Shown one piece after another: positions 7,988-16,931 of a stretch of 38,105 nt of DNA; the stretch's first letter is position 1, and the number at the start of each line of letters is the position of its first letter. Origin of the DNA: an uncultured Bacteroidales bacterium (GTDB taxonomy: Bacteria; Bacteroidota; Bacteroidia; Bacteroidales; UBA932); contig CAJOKD010000028.1 in NCBI GenBank assembly GCA_905235085.1, positions 1 through 38,105 on the forward strand, given 5' to 3'. The notes under the pieces are model-generated. The model ran no database searches and was not told where the DNA came from. It was given only the letters and a program-made list of their open reading frames with translations. Position numbers and translations under genes: made by a program.

Positions 7988-9660
7988 TATTTGCTGTTTC
8001 TCTGGTAGAGGTATCTCTTTATCGAACGTTTAGGAGTCCTTTCGAAATCTTCCGGCATAAACTCGATCTTCCGGATCTGCGCATATGCAGGGAGCTCCCT
8101 GTTGATTACCGGCAGGAGTCCCGAGAGCGTGTTCTCAAGCTCGGTACGGTTCATTCCGTCGAGCTCTCCCATATGGTAGTCAGGATAGATCAGGGCGGAG
8201 AGTCCGCCGTTGTCTTCGATCACCAGGGACTCGACCACGTACGCCACGGCATTGATCACGGCTTCCAGCTCCTCAGGATAGATGTTCTGGCCGTTAGGTC
8301 CCAGGATCATACACTTGGAGCGTCCCCTGATGAACAGGTATCCGTCCTTGTCGATCACGCCCATATCTCCGGTCCTCATCCATCCGTCCTCGGTGAAGAG
8401 ATCCTTGGTGGCTTCCTCATTCTTGTAATATCCCAGGGCGGTATTCGGACCTTTGCACTGGATTTCCCCTTCGATGAGTTCAGGATCCTCGGAATCGATC
8501 CTGACCTGCATATTCAGGGCTGCCTTGCCGCAGGAATACAGCTTCTTGTCGTTGAAGTGGGCATAGGTTATGATCGGGGCGCACTCGGTCATTCCGTACC
8601 CGACAGTATACGGGAACTCGATGTCGTAGAAGAACTTCTCGATGTCCTTGTTGAAAGCGGCACCGCCCATAATGATCTCCACGAAATTCCCTCCGAAAGC
8701 ATTGACCAGTTCGGTCCGGATGTTCTTCTTGATCATCTTGTCGATGCCCGGAATCCTCAGCATCGTCTTGATGCTGCCTTTCTCGACCATTTTCTGGATC
8801 TTCGACTTGTAAACCTTCTCGATAATCAGCGGAACCGCGATGATGATGTTGGGCTTGACTTCCTGAAGGGCCTGGGTGATGATCTTCGGGCTTGGGATCC
8901 TGGTAAGGAAATGCACGTGCGAACCGATGACCATCTGGTACAGGAATTCGAACATCATTCCGTACATATGAGCGGACGGAAGCATCGAGACGCAGCTGCT
9001 CCTGTTGTTGAGCTCCGGAAGTACACTCTTTGCGAACTGGATATTGGAGCAAAGGGCCCTGTACGGGATCATCACACCCTTCGAGAATCCGGATGTGCCG
9101 GAGGTGTAGTTGATCATCGCGAGCTCGTTGGGGGAGTCCTTGTAGTAGCACAGGTCCTCGGCTTCGAAGGAATTCGGATGCCGCTTGCCGAAATATTCGT
9201 TCATATGCTCCCTGGCCTCGGTAATCCTCGGGACACGGGCGTACAGGAGCTGGAAGGTGTTGATCCTGACGACTGCGAATACGCCAGGCATCTCGTCCGG
9301 ACTGAGCCCCTCCCACACGACGTCGTCCACGAACAGGACTTTCGCTTCAGAGTGGTTGACCAGGTAGTGTATATTCCCGGGCTTGAATTCGTGCAATATC
9401 GGAACCACTACAGCTCCGTAGGTGATGGTGGCCAGATAGCTGACAGCCCAGTTCACCTGGTTGCGGGCACAGATGGCAACCTTGTCTCCTTTGTGCAGGA
9501 AACACTTTTCGAAAGCGATGTGAAGCTTCTCTATCCGCCTTGCCACATCCCTGTAGCAGAGGCTGACGCCCTGGTAGTTCGAAAGCGCCTGCCTGTCCCA
9601 GTTCTCCCTGAAGCTCTTTTCAAGGAGCTTGTTGACCGATTGGAATTGGAATTCACCCAT
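7987..9660 (-). CDS. AMP-forming long-chain acyl-CoA ligase / AMP-binding enzyme
   Basis: A 557-residue adenylate-forming enzyme of the ANL superfamily, probably activating fatty acids to acyl-CoA in the cytosol or at the inner membrane face. Motifs in order: P-loop TSGTSGFSKG (186-195), the FadD-like gate region, GYGMTEC (354-360), TGDMG (430-434), the hinge RGRSK (445-449), GPNGQNIYPEE (454-464), and a C-terminal lysine-containing segment TPKRSIKRY, where Lys544 or Lys548 should be the adenylation lysine. Substrate chain length cannot be read from the sequence. It overlaps the dCMP deaminase start by one base and follows the large periplasmic protein gene after 12 bases. Confidence 0.88.
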   Translation of the reverse strand: MGEFQFQSVNKLLEKSFRENWDRQALSNYQGVSLCYRDVARRIEKLHIAFEKCFLHKGDKVAICARNQVNWAVSYLATITYGAVVVPILHEFKPGNIHYLVNHSEAKVLFVDDVVWEGLSPDEMPGVFAVVRINTFQLLYARVPRITEAREHMNEYFGKRHPNSFEAEDLCYYKDSPNELAMINYTSGTSGFSKGVMIPYRALCSNIQFAKSVLPELNNRSSCVSMLPSAHMYGMMFEFLYQMVIGSHVHFLTRIPSPKIITQALQEVKPNIIIAVPLIIEKVYKSKIQKMVEKGSIKTMLRIPGIDKMIKKNIRTELVNAFGGNFVEIIMGGAAFNKDIEKFFYDIEFPYTVGYGMTECAPIITYAHFNDKKLYSCGKAALNMQVRIDSEDPELIEGEIQCKGPNTALGYYKNEEATKDLFTEDGWMRTGDMGVIDKDGYLFIRGRSKCMILGPNGQNIYPEELEAVINAVAYVVESLVIEDNGGLSALIYPDYHMGELDGMNRTELENTLSGLLPVINRELPAYAQIRKIEFMPEDFERTPKRSIKRYLYQRNSK

Positions 9661-9672
9661 ATTCTGTCTTTT

Positions 9673-11844
9673 TTATTGTCCTAACTTGAAGGTTCTCTCC
9701 TTCCCGTCATAGCATTGTCCCGTCAGGGAACCTTTTTCATTGACCGTTATCTTGCTGTCCGGCCTGATCCTCTTGTCGCCCTCAGCCTTCACCAGGGGCT
9801 CTCCGCCCTCGAAAGGATAGACCAGGGAGCAGGAGGCAGTCCTGACCAGCCAGTATTTCTTTCCGCCTGATTCCAGCAGTTCCGGAACCTCCTTGATCGT
9901 GTCCGGCGCATCGATGCCTTTCCAGGATGCCACGGTCCTTCCGTGAAGGTCTACGTATCCGACGGTATTGTCCTTGAATACGACCATCGCGGTGTAGCCC
10001 TTGGCTCCCGTGAAGTCATACAGTTTCGGTCCTACCGCAACTTCCTTGCCCAATTCCACCGGGAACCCGCTCACGAACCTGCCCAGGCGGTCTATGAGGT
10101 AGAGCTTGGTGTCCGCAGCGAACAGGAACTGGATCTTGCCGTTGTTGAAATAGTCGGCTTCCTGTACGAACCCGCATATCGGATACTTGAAAGGGATGCC
10201 CCAGAGGTCCTTGCCGTTCTCGTCCTGCAAGCACAGGGAAAGATGGCTGTTCTGATAGAACTTGTTGGTTTTCCCGGTACCGCTGTTGGTAACCTTGAAC
10301 GGGCCAGAAGGTACGGTTACTGCAGTGTCCCTGCTGGTTTCCGGAGCACTGCCTTTCTTCAGGAGCATCCGGTCCAGCTGGAACTCCAGCCCCATCTTGT
10401 CTCCCTGGGCGATGGCGTACAAGGTTACAGGCACATAAGTGACCCCGCTTGTCATACGCCGGATCCCCTTCGCCATCGAAGGGCTGAAGCTTGCATCTAT
10501 GAGAGTAGGATCTTCGCTGAGCGAATGATAGGCCCAGAATCCGCATTCTTTCTGAGGGATCCTGTCCTTGGCTACATTGGCAGCGAGGCGGTCGGCCAGG
10601 GTCTCTCCGAGATCCTCGGCATAACTACGGATTACGTCGCTCTCACCGGCGACTATCCAGCCTTTGACGGAAGTGGCGGCAGTCTCTCCTTCGCCTGTGA
10701 ATATTCCTCCGAAAAGGGTCTTGAGGTAGCCTGCGGTGGCTGCAAAGCCGGTGGTCGCGCTTTCTGTATGCTTGGCGCCCGGCTTGATGAGGATAACGTG
10801 CCGGAGCTTGTTGTCGAAATGTATGTCGGCGAGGGCAACTTCCTTGATATCCAAGGACTTGGCCCAGTCCTCAGCGGATATTCCGTGCTCCTTCTTCTGC
10901 TTGGAGAGGGTAGATTCGTACTTGTCCAGCCTGGTCTTGGCGTCGAGGTAGTTCCTGTAAGCCTTGAGATAGGCAGCGATGTTCCCGACGGGTATGTCGA
11001 TGATGAATTCAGTCCGGGAAGGGACTGCTTCGGTGACGGTGACTGGCCCTGTGCCAGCGTGGCGCAACACATTCAGGAAATAGGCAGGGTCGCTTCCGTA
11101 GAGCAGTTCCCCGTGTGCCGATACACCTTCGCCCGAATATTTGCCGATGCTGAATGCCATCCAGTCTGATATCTCCTTGATGAAAGGTGCGCATTTGCGT
11201 AGCCTTTTAGCGAAATACGCGTCCAGGATGTTGTCGGTATATGCATTCGAGGCAAAGAGTATGTTGTCTCCGGAGACATTCGAGGAGAGTTCGGAGAACC
11301 CGCTTGATTCAAGGACGGAATGCCCTTCGGAGATGTGCCTGAGCGATGAATTCACTATCGTTTCCGAAGGAGATATGAGTATGAGGCCTCCGGCAGTCTT
11401 GCAGAACAGCCCGGCCGAATCCGCCGTGGCCTGCAGCCTGGTGCAGTCCGGAAGTGTGTCGGCGATGGCCTTCGCTGCCTCGATGACCAGAAGCGGGGGC
11501 ATATCCTTGGTATAATGGACAGAGATGATAGCCTGGTTCCTCTTGAGGGCAGGGTAGTCATCCGAGACGAGTTTGTCGAATTTACCGGAAGTGAGTTCCC
11601 TGAATACGGCGGCCGTATCGGAAAGCATCTCGCAGACCTTGCCGAAGTCCTTGACACACAGCACAAGGGCTGCATCTGAAGGAATCGCAGTGACCAGGCT
11701 GTGGTTCTCGATGAACTGGCCGGCCCCTGCTGCCGTTCCACTTCCAGGACTGTCCGATTTGTATAGATATGAGATTCCGGCCGCAATGCCTCCGAGGAGT
11801 ACCAATGCAGCTACGATCATTATGACCAGCGTCTTCTTGCTCAT
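9673..11844 (-). CDS. Membrane-anchored periplasmic protein of unknown function, C-terminal propeller-like repeats
   Basis: Not recognised with certainty; a DUF3352-like assignment is possible. From the ATG at 11844 it has 723 residues (an alternative upstream start would add six). An N-terminal transmembrane helix (about 5-27) is followed by a large extracytoplasmic region that opens with AIPSDAALVLCVKDF, a pattern I associate with Bacteroidota periplasmic proteins of unknown role. The last 190 residues contain repeated strands with DENGKDLWG, YLIDRLGRFVSGFP and VGYVDLHGRTVASW, which look like beta-propeller (PQQ/FG-GAP-like) blades. It sits between the TonB-like gene (19 bases upstream) and the acyl-CoA ligase gene (12 bases downstream), so it is part of the same transcript. 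The context suggests envelope biology; no enzymatic motif was found. Confidence 0.7.
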   Translation of the reverse strand: MSKKTLVIMIVAALVLLGGIAAGISYLYKSDSPGSGTAAGAGQFIENHSLVTAIPSDAALVLCVKDFGKVCEMLSDTAAVFRELTSGKFDKLVSDDYPALKRNQAIISVHYTKDMPPLLVIEAAKAIADTLPDCTRLQATADSAGLFCKTAGGLILISPSETIVNSSLRHISEGHSVLESSGFSELSSNVSGDNILFASNAYTDNILDAYFAKRLRKCAPFIKEISDWMAFSIGKYSGEGVSAHGELLYGSDPAYFLNVLRHAGTGPVTVTEAVPSRTEFIIDIPVGNIAAYLKAYRNYLDAKTRLDKYESTLSKQKKEHGISAEDWAKSLDIKEVALADIHFDNKLRHVILIKPGAKHTESATTGFAATAGYLKTLFGGIFTGEGETAATSVKGWIVAGESDVIRSYAEDLGETLADRLAANVAKDRIPQKECGFWAYHSLSEDPTLIDASFSPSMAKGIRRMTSGVTYVPVTLYAIAQGDKMGLEFQLDRMLLKKGSAPETSRDTAVTVPSGPFKVTNSGTGKTNKFYQNSHLSLCLQDENGKDLWGIPFKYPICGFVQEADYFNNGKIQFLFAADTKLYLIDRLGRFVSGFPVELGKEVAVGPKLYDFTGAKGYTAMVVFKDNTVGYVDLHGRTVASWKGIDAPDTIKEVPELLESGGKKYWLVRTASCSLVYPFEGGEPLVKAEGDKRIRPDSKITVNEKGSLTGQCYDGKERTFKLGQ

Positions 11845-11863
11845 ATTGCAAATATAACACAAA

Positions 11864-12568
11864 TCATTGAGCGATGAACATATAGACTATGTTCCCGATC
11901 TGCCTTGGAGGGGCAGAGCTTGATGCCGAGAATTTTGAAGTACGAGCGGCGCGTATCGCAAAGTCCCTGAGACACTTGTCATTCGATGACACATCTTCCT
12001 GTATCTTTGCGTTCACGACGTTGCCTGAAGGATCCACCGTGATGATGACGGTCACGTGTCCGGCTCCGAAACACCTGTAGGCAGGGATCGAGAGTCTGCT
12101 GGCCTTCCTGCCGGCCAGGTCGTAGGATACCACCGACGGTCCGCTGTACTGCTGCTTCTTCTGGGACTCGTTCTTCTGCGTGATAGGTTTGCTGATCGGG
12201 ATGTAATCGTCAGGCTCATCTATCTCGTAGCCGTTCTCCAGCTCCCTGACAAGCCTTTCTGCTTCCTTGTATAGCTCCTCTGCATTGGTGTTGCGGTCGT
12301 CCTTGAGGGTCGAACTCCTGTCCACGGCGATGTTCCTGATCGGTACTCCGGCATAGGAATCGAGCATTCGGTCGAGTTTCTGCTTGACCTCCTCCTTGAG
12401 GTTCTCCTCCTTTTTCTTTTCCTCGATTATCTCCTGTTTGGAGAAATCAATCAAGAAGGATTCCCCCTTCCTGAGCGCTGAACTGATCTGACTGGCGAGC
12501 AGCACGATGATCACCAACAGATGGAAGATCACCGTGATATAAAGTCCTGCCCTGTCTTCGCCGGTCAT
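11864..12568 (-). CDS. TonB-family energy-transducer-like protein
   Basis: The 234-residue protein has a short cytoplasmic start, one transmembrane helix (about 11-30), a Lys/Glu-rich, probably coiled segment (about 43-70), a linker and a C-terminal TonB-like domain (about 145-234) with GHVTVIITVDPSGNVVNA and a conserved-looking end (IGNIVYMFIAQ). The region between helix and C-domain lacks the Pro-rich spacer of classical TonB, so its reach across the periplasm is uncertain. It could couple ExbB/ExbD (24677-27013) to outer-membrane receptors, or be one of the TonB-like proteins with another function that are common in Bacteroidota. It lies in an operon between udk (9 bases upstream) and the large periplasmic protein gene. 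Confidence 0.75.
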   Translation of the reverse strand: MTGEDRAGLYITVIFHLLVIIVLLASQISSALRKGESFLIDFSKQEIIEEKKKEENLKEEVKQKLDRMLDSYAGVPIRNIAVDRSSTLKDDRNTNAEELYKEAERLVRELENGYEIDEPDDYIPISKPITQKNESQKKQQYSGPSVVSYDLAGRKASRLSIPAYRCFGAGHVTVIITVDPSGNVVNAKIQEDVSSNDKCLRDFAIRAARTSKFSASSSAPPRQIGNIVYMFIAQ

Positions 12569-12577
12569 TGCTCTCGA

Positions 12578-13210
12578 TTATTTGTTTTCGCCGAGTTTCT
12601 TTTCGCTGAGAGATTTCTCAATCGTCGCCGAAATGATGTCGATGGCGACTTTGTTGTGGCCGCCCTGAGGGATTATGATGTCCGCATAGCGCTTGCTCGG
12701 CTCGATGAACTGGAGGTACATCGGCTTGACGGTCTTGGTATATCTTTCTATTACGGTCTCTACGGTCTTGCCCCTCTCGAGTATATCCCTTGCCATCACA
12801 CGCATCAGACGGTCGTCGTCATCCGCATCTACGAATATCTTGATGTCCATCTGGTCCCTGAGCGGCTTGCAGGTAAACACCAGGATGCCTTCTATGATTA
12901 TGACTTCCGCCGGCTCCACCGTTACCGTTTCGGTCTTCGACCTGGAGCAGGTGATATATGAATAGACAGGCTGCTCGATGGATTTCCCGCTCTTCAGCTC
13001 CTTCAGCTGCTCGCAGAGCAACTTGAAATCGATCGCTTCCGGATGGTCGAAATTGATCTGCTGCCTCTCTTCCATCGGAAGATGGCTGGAATCCTTGTAA
13101 TATGAATCCTGCGGTATGACCACCACCTTTTCCTTGAGTTTCTCAGTGATGGAATTCACGACTGTGGTTTTTCCCGAACCGGAACCTCCGGCTATTCCAA
13201 TTACCAGCAT
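12578..13210 (-). CDS. udk: Uridine kinase
   Basis: Uridine/cytidine kinase of the pyrimidine salvage pathway, 210 residues from the ATG at 13210. The P-loop GGSGSGKT (8-15) follows the start directly; YYKDSSHLP, FDHPEAIDF and the lid-region arginines (RDILERGKTVE) match the Udk family. The open frame extends 59 codons further upstream, but that part is a shadow of the asnS 3' end and was not used. It lies 29 bases after asnS and 9 bases before the TonB-like gene. Confidence 0.93.
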   Translation of the reverse strand: MLVIGIAGGSGSGKTTVVNSITEKLKEKVVVIPQDSYYKDSSHLPMEERQQINFDHPEAIDFKLLCEQLKELKSGKSIEQPVYSYITCSRSKTETVTVEPAEVIIIEGILVFTCKPLRDQMDIKIFVDADDDDRLMRVMARDILERGKTVETVIERYTKTVKPMYLQFIEPSKRYADIIIPQGGHNKVAIDIISATIEKSLSEKKLGENK

Positions 13211-13239
13211 ATCCTTGTGTTGTTTATGGTTTTCAGATT

Positions 13240-14655
13240 CTAGAATTCGGCGTTCTTCGGAGTCCTCGGGAACGGGATGACGTCGCGGATATTGGACATT
13301 CCGGTAACGAACAGGAGCAACCTTTCGAAACCGAGTCCGAAACCGCTGTGAGGCACGGTGCCGTAACGGCGGGTGTCGATGTACCACTCGAGGTTCTTCC
13401 GGCTCATCCCCAGCTCGTCGATCCTTCTCTCAAGTTTCTCCAGGGAGGCCTCCCTCTCTGAACCACCGATTATCTCTCCGATCTTAGGGAAGAGGATATC
13501 CATTCCGCGGACGGTTTCGCGTCCAGGGGCGCAGCCCTCGTTCTGCTTCATGTAGAATGCCTTGATGGCCATAGGGAAGTCCGTGAGGATCACCGGCTTG
13601 CCGAAATGCTTCTCGACGAGGTAGCGCTCGTGTTCGCTCTGCAGGTCGGAACCCCAGTGAACCGGGAACTCGAACGTGGTCCCGTTCTTCACGGCGGCCT
13701 CGAGGATATCTATGGCTTCGGTGTAAGTCACTCTCTGGAAATCGATTCCGAGCACACTGCGGAGCCTTTCGATAAGTCCGTCGTCGTATTTGTCGTTGAG
13801 GAACCTGAGGTCGTCCATACAGTTGTCGAGGGCGTACTGGACCAGGTATTTCACGAATTCCTCTGCGAGGACCATATTGTCGTTGATGTCGTAGAAGGCC
13901 ATCTCAGGCTCGATCATCCAGAACTCGGCGAGGTGTCTCGGAGTGTTGGAATTCTCAGCCCTGAAAGTAGGTCCGAATGTGTATATCTCTCCTACAGCGG
14001 TAGCTCCGAGTTCTCCTTCAAGCTGGCCGCTCACGGTGAGGCTTGTCTTCTTCCCGAAGAAATCCTTGCTGAAGTCAACCTTGCCGTTCTCCTTCTTCGG
14101 GACATTCTCAAGGTTCATCGTGGTGACCTGGAACATATCGCCGGCACCTTCTGCGTCGGATTCTGTGATTAGAGGGGTGTTGAGATAAACGAATCCCTTG
14201 TCATTGAAGAACTTATGTATGGCGAAGGCCATTGCGTGGCGGATCCTGAGCACGGCTCCGAAGGTGTTCGTGCGCAGGCGCATATGTGCAACCGTGCGGA
14301 GATACTCCAGGGAAGTGTCCTTCTTCTGGAGAGGGAACCTCATCGGGTCGCATTCACCGATCACTTCTATCTCGCTGGCCTGGATTTCTACAGCCTGACC
14401 GCTTCCTACGGATTCGACCAGGTTGCCTTTTACACTGATGCTGGCTCCCGTGGTGATCTTGGCGAGCAGCGAGTCTTCGAACTTGGATGTATCTGCAACG
14501 ACCTGGATATTGTTGACTGTGGATCCATCGTTGAGGGCGATGAACTTGATCTGTTTGTTGCCTCTCTTTGTCCTTACCCAGCCTTTGGCGAGAACTTCCC
14601 GGCCCGGTTCGGCCTTGAGCAGTTCCTTCACTTTAGTCCTTGCAATAGTGCTCAT
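13240..14655 (-). CDS. asnS: Asparagine-tRNA ligase
   Basis: Class II aminoacyl-tRNA synthetase of 471 residues from the ATG at 14655 (a TTG nine bases upstream was rejected). The N-terminal OB-fold anticodon-binding domain covers about 15-105 ([15 protein letters not shown]). The catalytic domain shows GAGDMFQV, motif 2 around [21 protein letters not shown] (given in part) and motif 3 [15 protein letters not shown]. The Asn type is chosen over Asp or Lys by the overall pattern, including EGAGDMF and the short length without a bacterial AspRS insertion. It is the first gene of the run that leads through udk to the S41 protease and has its own promoter-like box. Confidence 0.94.
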   Translation of the reverse strand: MSTIARTKVKELLKAEPGREVLAKGWVRTKRGNKQIKFIALNDGSTVNNIQVVADTSKFEDSLLAKITTGASISVKGNLVESVGSGQAVEIQASEIEVIGECDPMRFPLQKKDTSLEYLRTVAHMRLRTNTFGAVLRIRHAMAFAIHKFFNDKGFVYLNTPLITESDAEGAGDMFQVTTMNLENVPKKENGKVDFSKDFFGKKTSLTVSGQLEGELGATAVGEIYTFGPTFRAENSNTPRHLAEFWMIEPEMAFYDINDNMVLAEEFVKYLVQYALDNCMDDLRFLNDKYDDGLIERLRSVLGIDFQRVTYTEAIDILEAAVKNGTTFEFPVHWGSDLQSEHERYLVEKHFGKPVILTDFPMAIKAFYMKQNEGCAPGRETVRGMDILFPKIGEIIGGSEREASLEKLERRIDELGMSRKNLEWYIDTRRYGTVPHSGFGLGFERLLLFVTGMSNIRDVIPFPRTPKNAEF

Positions 14656-14691
14656 TTGTGTCAAGTTTTTTCAAAAAACAATACTATCTTA

Positions 14692-14699
14692 CAAATATA
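14692..14699 (-). promoter_or_regulatory. -7 box (TATATTTG) of the asnS operon
   Basis: The minus strand reads TATATTTG, 36 bases before the asnS ATG. A TTGACA-like hexamer lies 16 bases further upstream (plus strand 14716-14721), which is unusual for Bacteroidota; the -7 box is the stronger signal. Confidence 0.45.
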
Positions 14700-14742
14700 G
14701 CACAAAATCGCCGCTTGTCAATGGAAAATCGGGGACAAATAA

Positions 14743-14766
14743 AGCCGGCTCAATACAGAGCCGGCT
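14743..14766 (-). terminator. Terminator of the OMP gene at 14793-15449
   Basis: A perfect nine-base-pair stem (AGCCGGCTC and GAGCCGGCT) with a six-base loop. On the minus strand it is followed by TTATTTGT. It lies 26 bases after the stop codon and separates the OMP gene from asnS. Confidence 0.8.
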
Positions 14767-14792
14767 ATAATTATTCAGTATTAGGTCTACTA

Positions 14793-15449
14793 TCAGAATC
14801 CGAATCCTGCTACTACCATAAGATTGGCGAAGCGATTTGTATTTACAACGTGGTATTCAGGGTATAAGATACGCATATTATTTAACCCAAGGTTCCCTTC
14901 GAATCCCAACTTGAAGTGTCTGCCGAACTCGAACATCACACTTGGACGAATCCAAACTCCTAAATGCTTGAATTTATCGCATTGATTCAAAGGGTCGGAT
15001 GGATCAGCATCGATATAATAGGTGCCTCCATCACCGTAGGACAGGGCAGGGCCAAGTCCAATTACCATTCTGAGGCGGTCAGCTTTAAAGTGATATCTTA
15101 TGTCGCTGAATACATCAATGCACGCATAGTTGTCCGGGTCAGCTCCATACTCTGGAAGAAGGACTCCACTTTCCCAGTGGTGATGAGAAATCTCCCCAAT
15201 CATATACGTCAATCCGATTCCTGGCATTACTGACCAAGTTTCATTCAACCTTGTATCCAATCCGTAGGACAATCTCATAGCGCCCCCGGGATTGTTCATT
15301 TCGCCATAATAGCCATTTTGCAGGTATAACCCACTTCCTATCTGTACAATGTTTTCGAATCGCTTACCCTTCAGTTGTTCTTTATGCTGTGCGTAGACAA
15401 AACTGGACAGCATCATAATAGCGAAAACGATCGTAACTAACTTTTTCAT
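14793..15449 (-). CDS. Small outer-membrane beta-barrel protein, paralogue 1
   Basis: A 218-residue protein with a cleavable signal peptide (MKKLVTIVFAIMML... ending VYA-Q) and alternating hydrophobic strands ending in a C-terminal Phe (VAGFGF), typical of beta-barrel outer-membrane proteins. It is clearly paralogous to 20190-20840: both contain RLSYGLD.RLN.(T/S)WSVMPGIG, YYIDAD.SDPLNQC.KFK and HFKLGFEGN(L/I)GLNNMRILY. No named family was recognised beyond an outer-membrane beta-barrel. A terminator follows it; the small inverted-repeat element lies 22 bases upstream of its ATG and probably changed its promoter. Upstream of that is a fragment of a regulator gene, so this looks like the survivor of a decayed duplicate operon. 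Confidence 0.75.
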   Translation of the reverse strand: MKKLVTIVFAIMMLSSFVYAQHKEQLKGKRFENIVQIGSGLYLQNGYYGEMNNPGGAMRLSYGLDTRLNETWSVMPGIGLTYMIGEISHHHWESGVLLPEYGADPDNYACIDVFSDIRYHFKADRLRMVIGLGPALSYGDGGTYYIDADPSDPLNQCDKFKHLGVWIRPSVMFEFGRHFKLGFEGNLGLNNMRILYPEYHVVNTNRFANLMVVAGFGF

Positions 15450-15471
15450 ATGTTTATGAAGAATATAATTT

Positions 15472-15583
15472 CATTAGTGTCCGGTAAAAATCCGCAAAAG
15501 TTCTTTGAAAATATTGAAAGTTAGGTAATTACAAAGGTTTTTGGAGTCAGCCGATTAGAAATTTATATAACCGGACACACATG
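15472..15583. mobile_element. Small terminal-inverted-repeat (MITE-like) element, copy 1, internally deleted
   Basis: These 112 bases start CATTAGTGTCCGGTAAAA and end CCGGACACACATG. Apart from 17 bases missing near the right end, the sequence is base-for-base the same as 20017-20145. The loss removed most of the right-hand inverted repeat outside ACCGGACAC. It encodes no protein. GTGTCCGG ends are found on Bacteroidota insertion sequences, but the parent family cannot be named safely. Confidence 0.75.
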
Positions 15584-15750
15584 CAATAATACTCAAAATA
15601 AAGAACTTATCCTCATTGAAGTGGTATCAAAAACGGGGTTTGTTACGCTTTTGTTTTTCGGGCTTTTTAAAAGTGTTTGTAAGTCGTTGATACATAATAG
15701 TATAACCATCCAAGAATTAAACACCTTGTTACGCTTGTCCGGTGCGATTC

Positions 15751-15945
15751 TTATTTGAAATAATCCAGATAGACCTCTTTCCCTGAGACGGCAGACTTGG
15801 AAATCTTGGATTTCAGCCTGCTTTTTATCACCCTGGTGTGCTCAAGGGTGGTGATTCCCAGGACGAGCATCAAAGTAGTATTGTCAAAGCTGGCGAAAAT
15901 CAAACTGGCAAGGCGGTATTCCTCGTTCGACAGTCTTTCAAAGTC
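15751..15945 (-). pseudogene. C-terminal remnant of a TPR-HTH regulator (paralogue of 22960-24594)
   Basis: An open frame of 64 codons ending at TAA (15753-15751) encodes LSNEEYRLASLIFASFDN followed by an HTH-like end (HTRVIKSRLKSKI...DYFK). It aligns without gaps to the last 64 residues of the regulator at 22960-24594 (LSDSDYRIASYVFAGFDN... MKSRLKSRI... FFE). Homology starts abruptly at 15945. The remaining 480 residues are missing, replaced by the DUF4249 gene. No start codon or promoter remains. Confidence 0.85.
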
Positions 15946-16930
15946 TCAGATACTGTCTCTTGAGTCCGATAGTCTTCGAATCGCAACATGAAACTGAAAC
16001 AAAGCCGTAGCCGCCGGAAACGTTCATCGGGATTGATGCCGGTTCCATCATCTCAGACATATGGAATCCGGAAACCTGGAAGGTGTTCAGGGTCCAGAGG
16101 TAATCGAATTCCATCTTGGAAATGCAATGGAGAGATATTGTCGCCGTATTGTCCTTGACTCCACTGATGTAATAATCTATGATATCATCATCATACAGCA
16201 TAGTGGAGTCGGCATAAACATTGACCGTCGCAACACCATCATTGAAATGAAGGTTCGTGAACACGCAGTTGACATTCTCAACTCCAGAACCTATGATATC
16301 GTCTGCTCCGAACCCTCCCACGTGGCCGCCGCTGAGGATTGGATCATTTTCATTGAAAAGCCTTATGCCTTTCCTGCTGCCTGTCACCTCGAAATCAAAA
16401 ACGGTTCCTTCATACGGAACGATGTCCTGCAATACAGCCTTATAATTATGGTCAAGGGTCAGCATATAGTGATTACGGCCATTCCGGTTGTCGCGGATTT
16501 TGATGCTGAAACAGACCTTTCCTTCCACGCTGGAGGTATCAATGGATACTATTTCTCCGGTCTGTTCCGGTACTTCCACTTCTGCGCCGGCTGTCCGGCC
16601 ATCGTCATCACTGACATCGATGGATACCTTGTCCCCGGGATTCAAAACCGCATCGAAGCAGTACTCCACTTGTGGTTTACCACCGACCATTACTTCTTCG
16701 GCCTTGATTCTTTCGCCGCCGTTGACAGAGCAAAGGACTTCAGCTGAATGTAGAGGGGAAACCTTTGAAGAAGAACAAGTTCCTACAAATATAGAATGGT
16801 TTTTGCCGGCGGTTGAAAGCTGGGCGTTGATCAATAGGCCACCCTCTGCACCGGGTACTTCGAGCGTCACCTCCCTGTAGCAGGACGTGGTCAGAAGGAG
16901 CATCAACATTATTCCAATTCCGTTCCTCAT
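15938..16930 (-). CDS. DUF4249 outer-membrane lipoprotein (TonB-receptor partner)
   Basis: A 330-residue lipoprotein with lipobox TTSC (Cys17) and the DUF4249 pattern: LLINAQLSTAGKNHSIFVG, V.C.VNGG, L.PGDKVSIDVS, and NVSGGYGFVSVS near the end. Genes of this family regularly follow a TonB-dependent receptor with a CarboxypepD_reg-like domain, as here (1 base apart), which suggests a surface pair for uptake of an unknown substrate. Its 3' end is odd: the last codons overlap the start of the regulator remnant (15945), so the original C-terminus was probably replaced or trimmed by the rearrangement that brought the two together. Confidence 0.85.
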   Translation of the reverse strand: MRNGIGIMLMLLLTTSCYREVTLEVPGAEGGLLINAQLSTAGKNHSIFVGTCSSSKVSPLHSAEVLCSVNGGERIKAEEVMVGGKPQVEYCFDAVLNPGDKVSIDVSDDDGRTAGAEVEVPEQTGEIVSIDTSSVEGKVCFSIKIRDNRNGRNHYMLTLDHNYKAVLQDIVPYEGTVFDFEVTGSRKGIRLFNENDPILSGGHVGGFGADDIIGSGVENVNCVFTNLHFNDGVATVNVYADSTMLYDDDIIDYYISGVKDNTATISLHCISKMEFDYLWTLNTFQVSGFHMSEMMEPASIPMNVSGGYGFVSVSCCDSKTIGLKRQYLRL

Positions 16931-16931
16931 A

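Noticed and set aside
8173..9684. A 503-codon plus-strand frame antisense to the acyl-CoA ligase gene
   Set aside because: It is the complement of a clear ANL-superfamily enzyme, with Asp/His/Val-rich composition typical of antisense frames in G+C-rich genes.
9943..11169. A 408-codon plus-strand frame antisense to the large periplasmic protein gene
   Set aside because: Shadow frame: no family match is visible, and the opposite strand carries a tightly spaced operon.
12578..13387. Uridine kinase with a 59-residue N-terminal extension
   Set aside because: The extension lies within the asnS coding region in another frame, and the P-loop begins right after the internal ATG at 13210.
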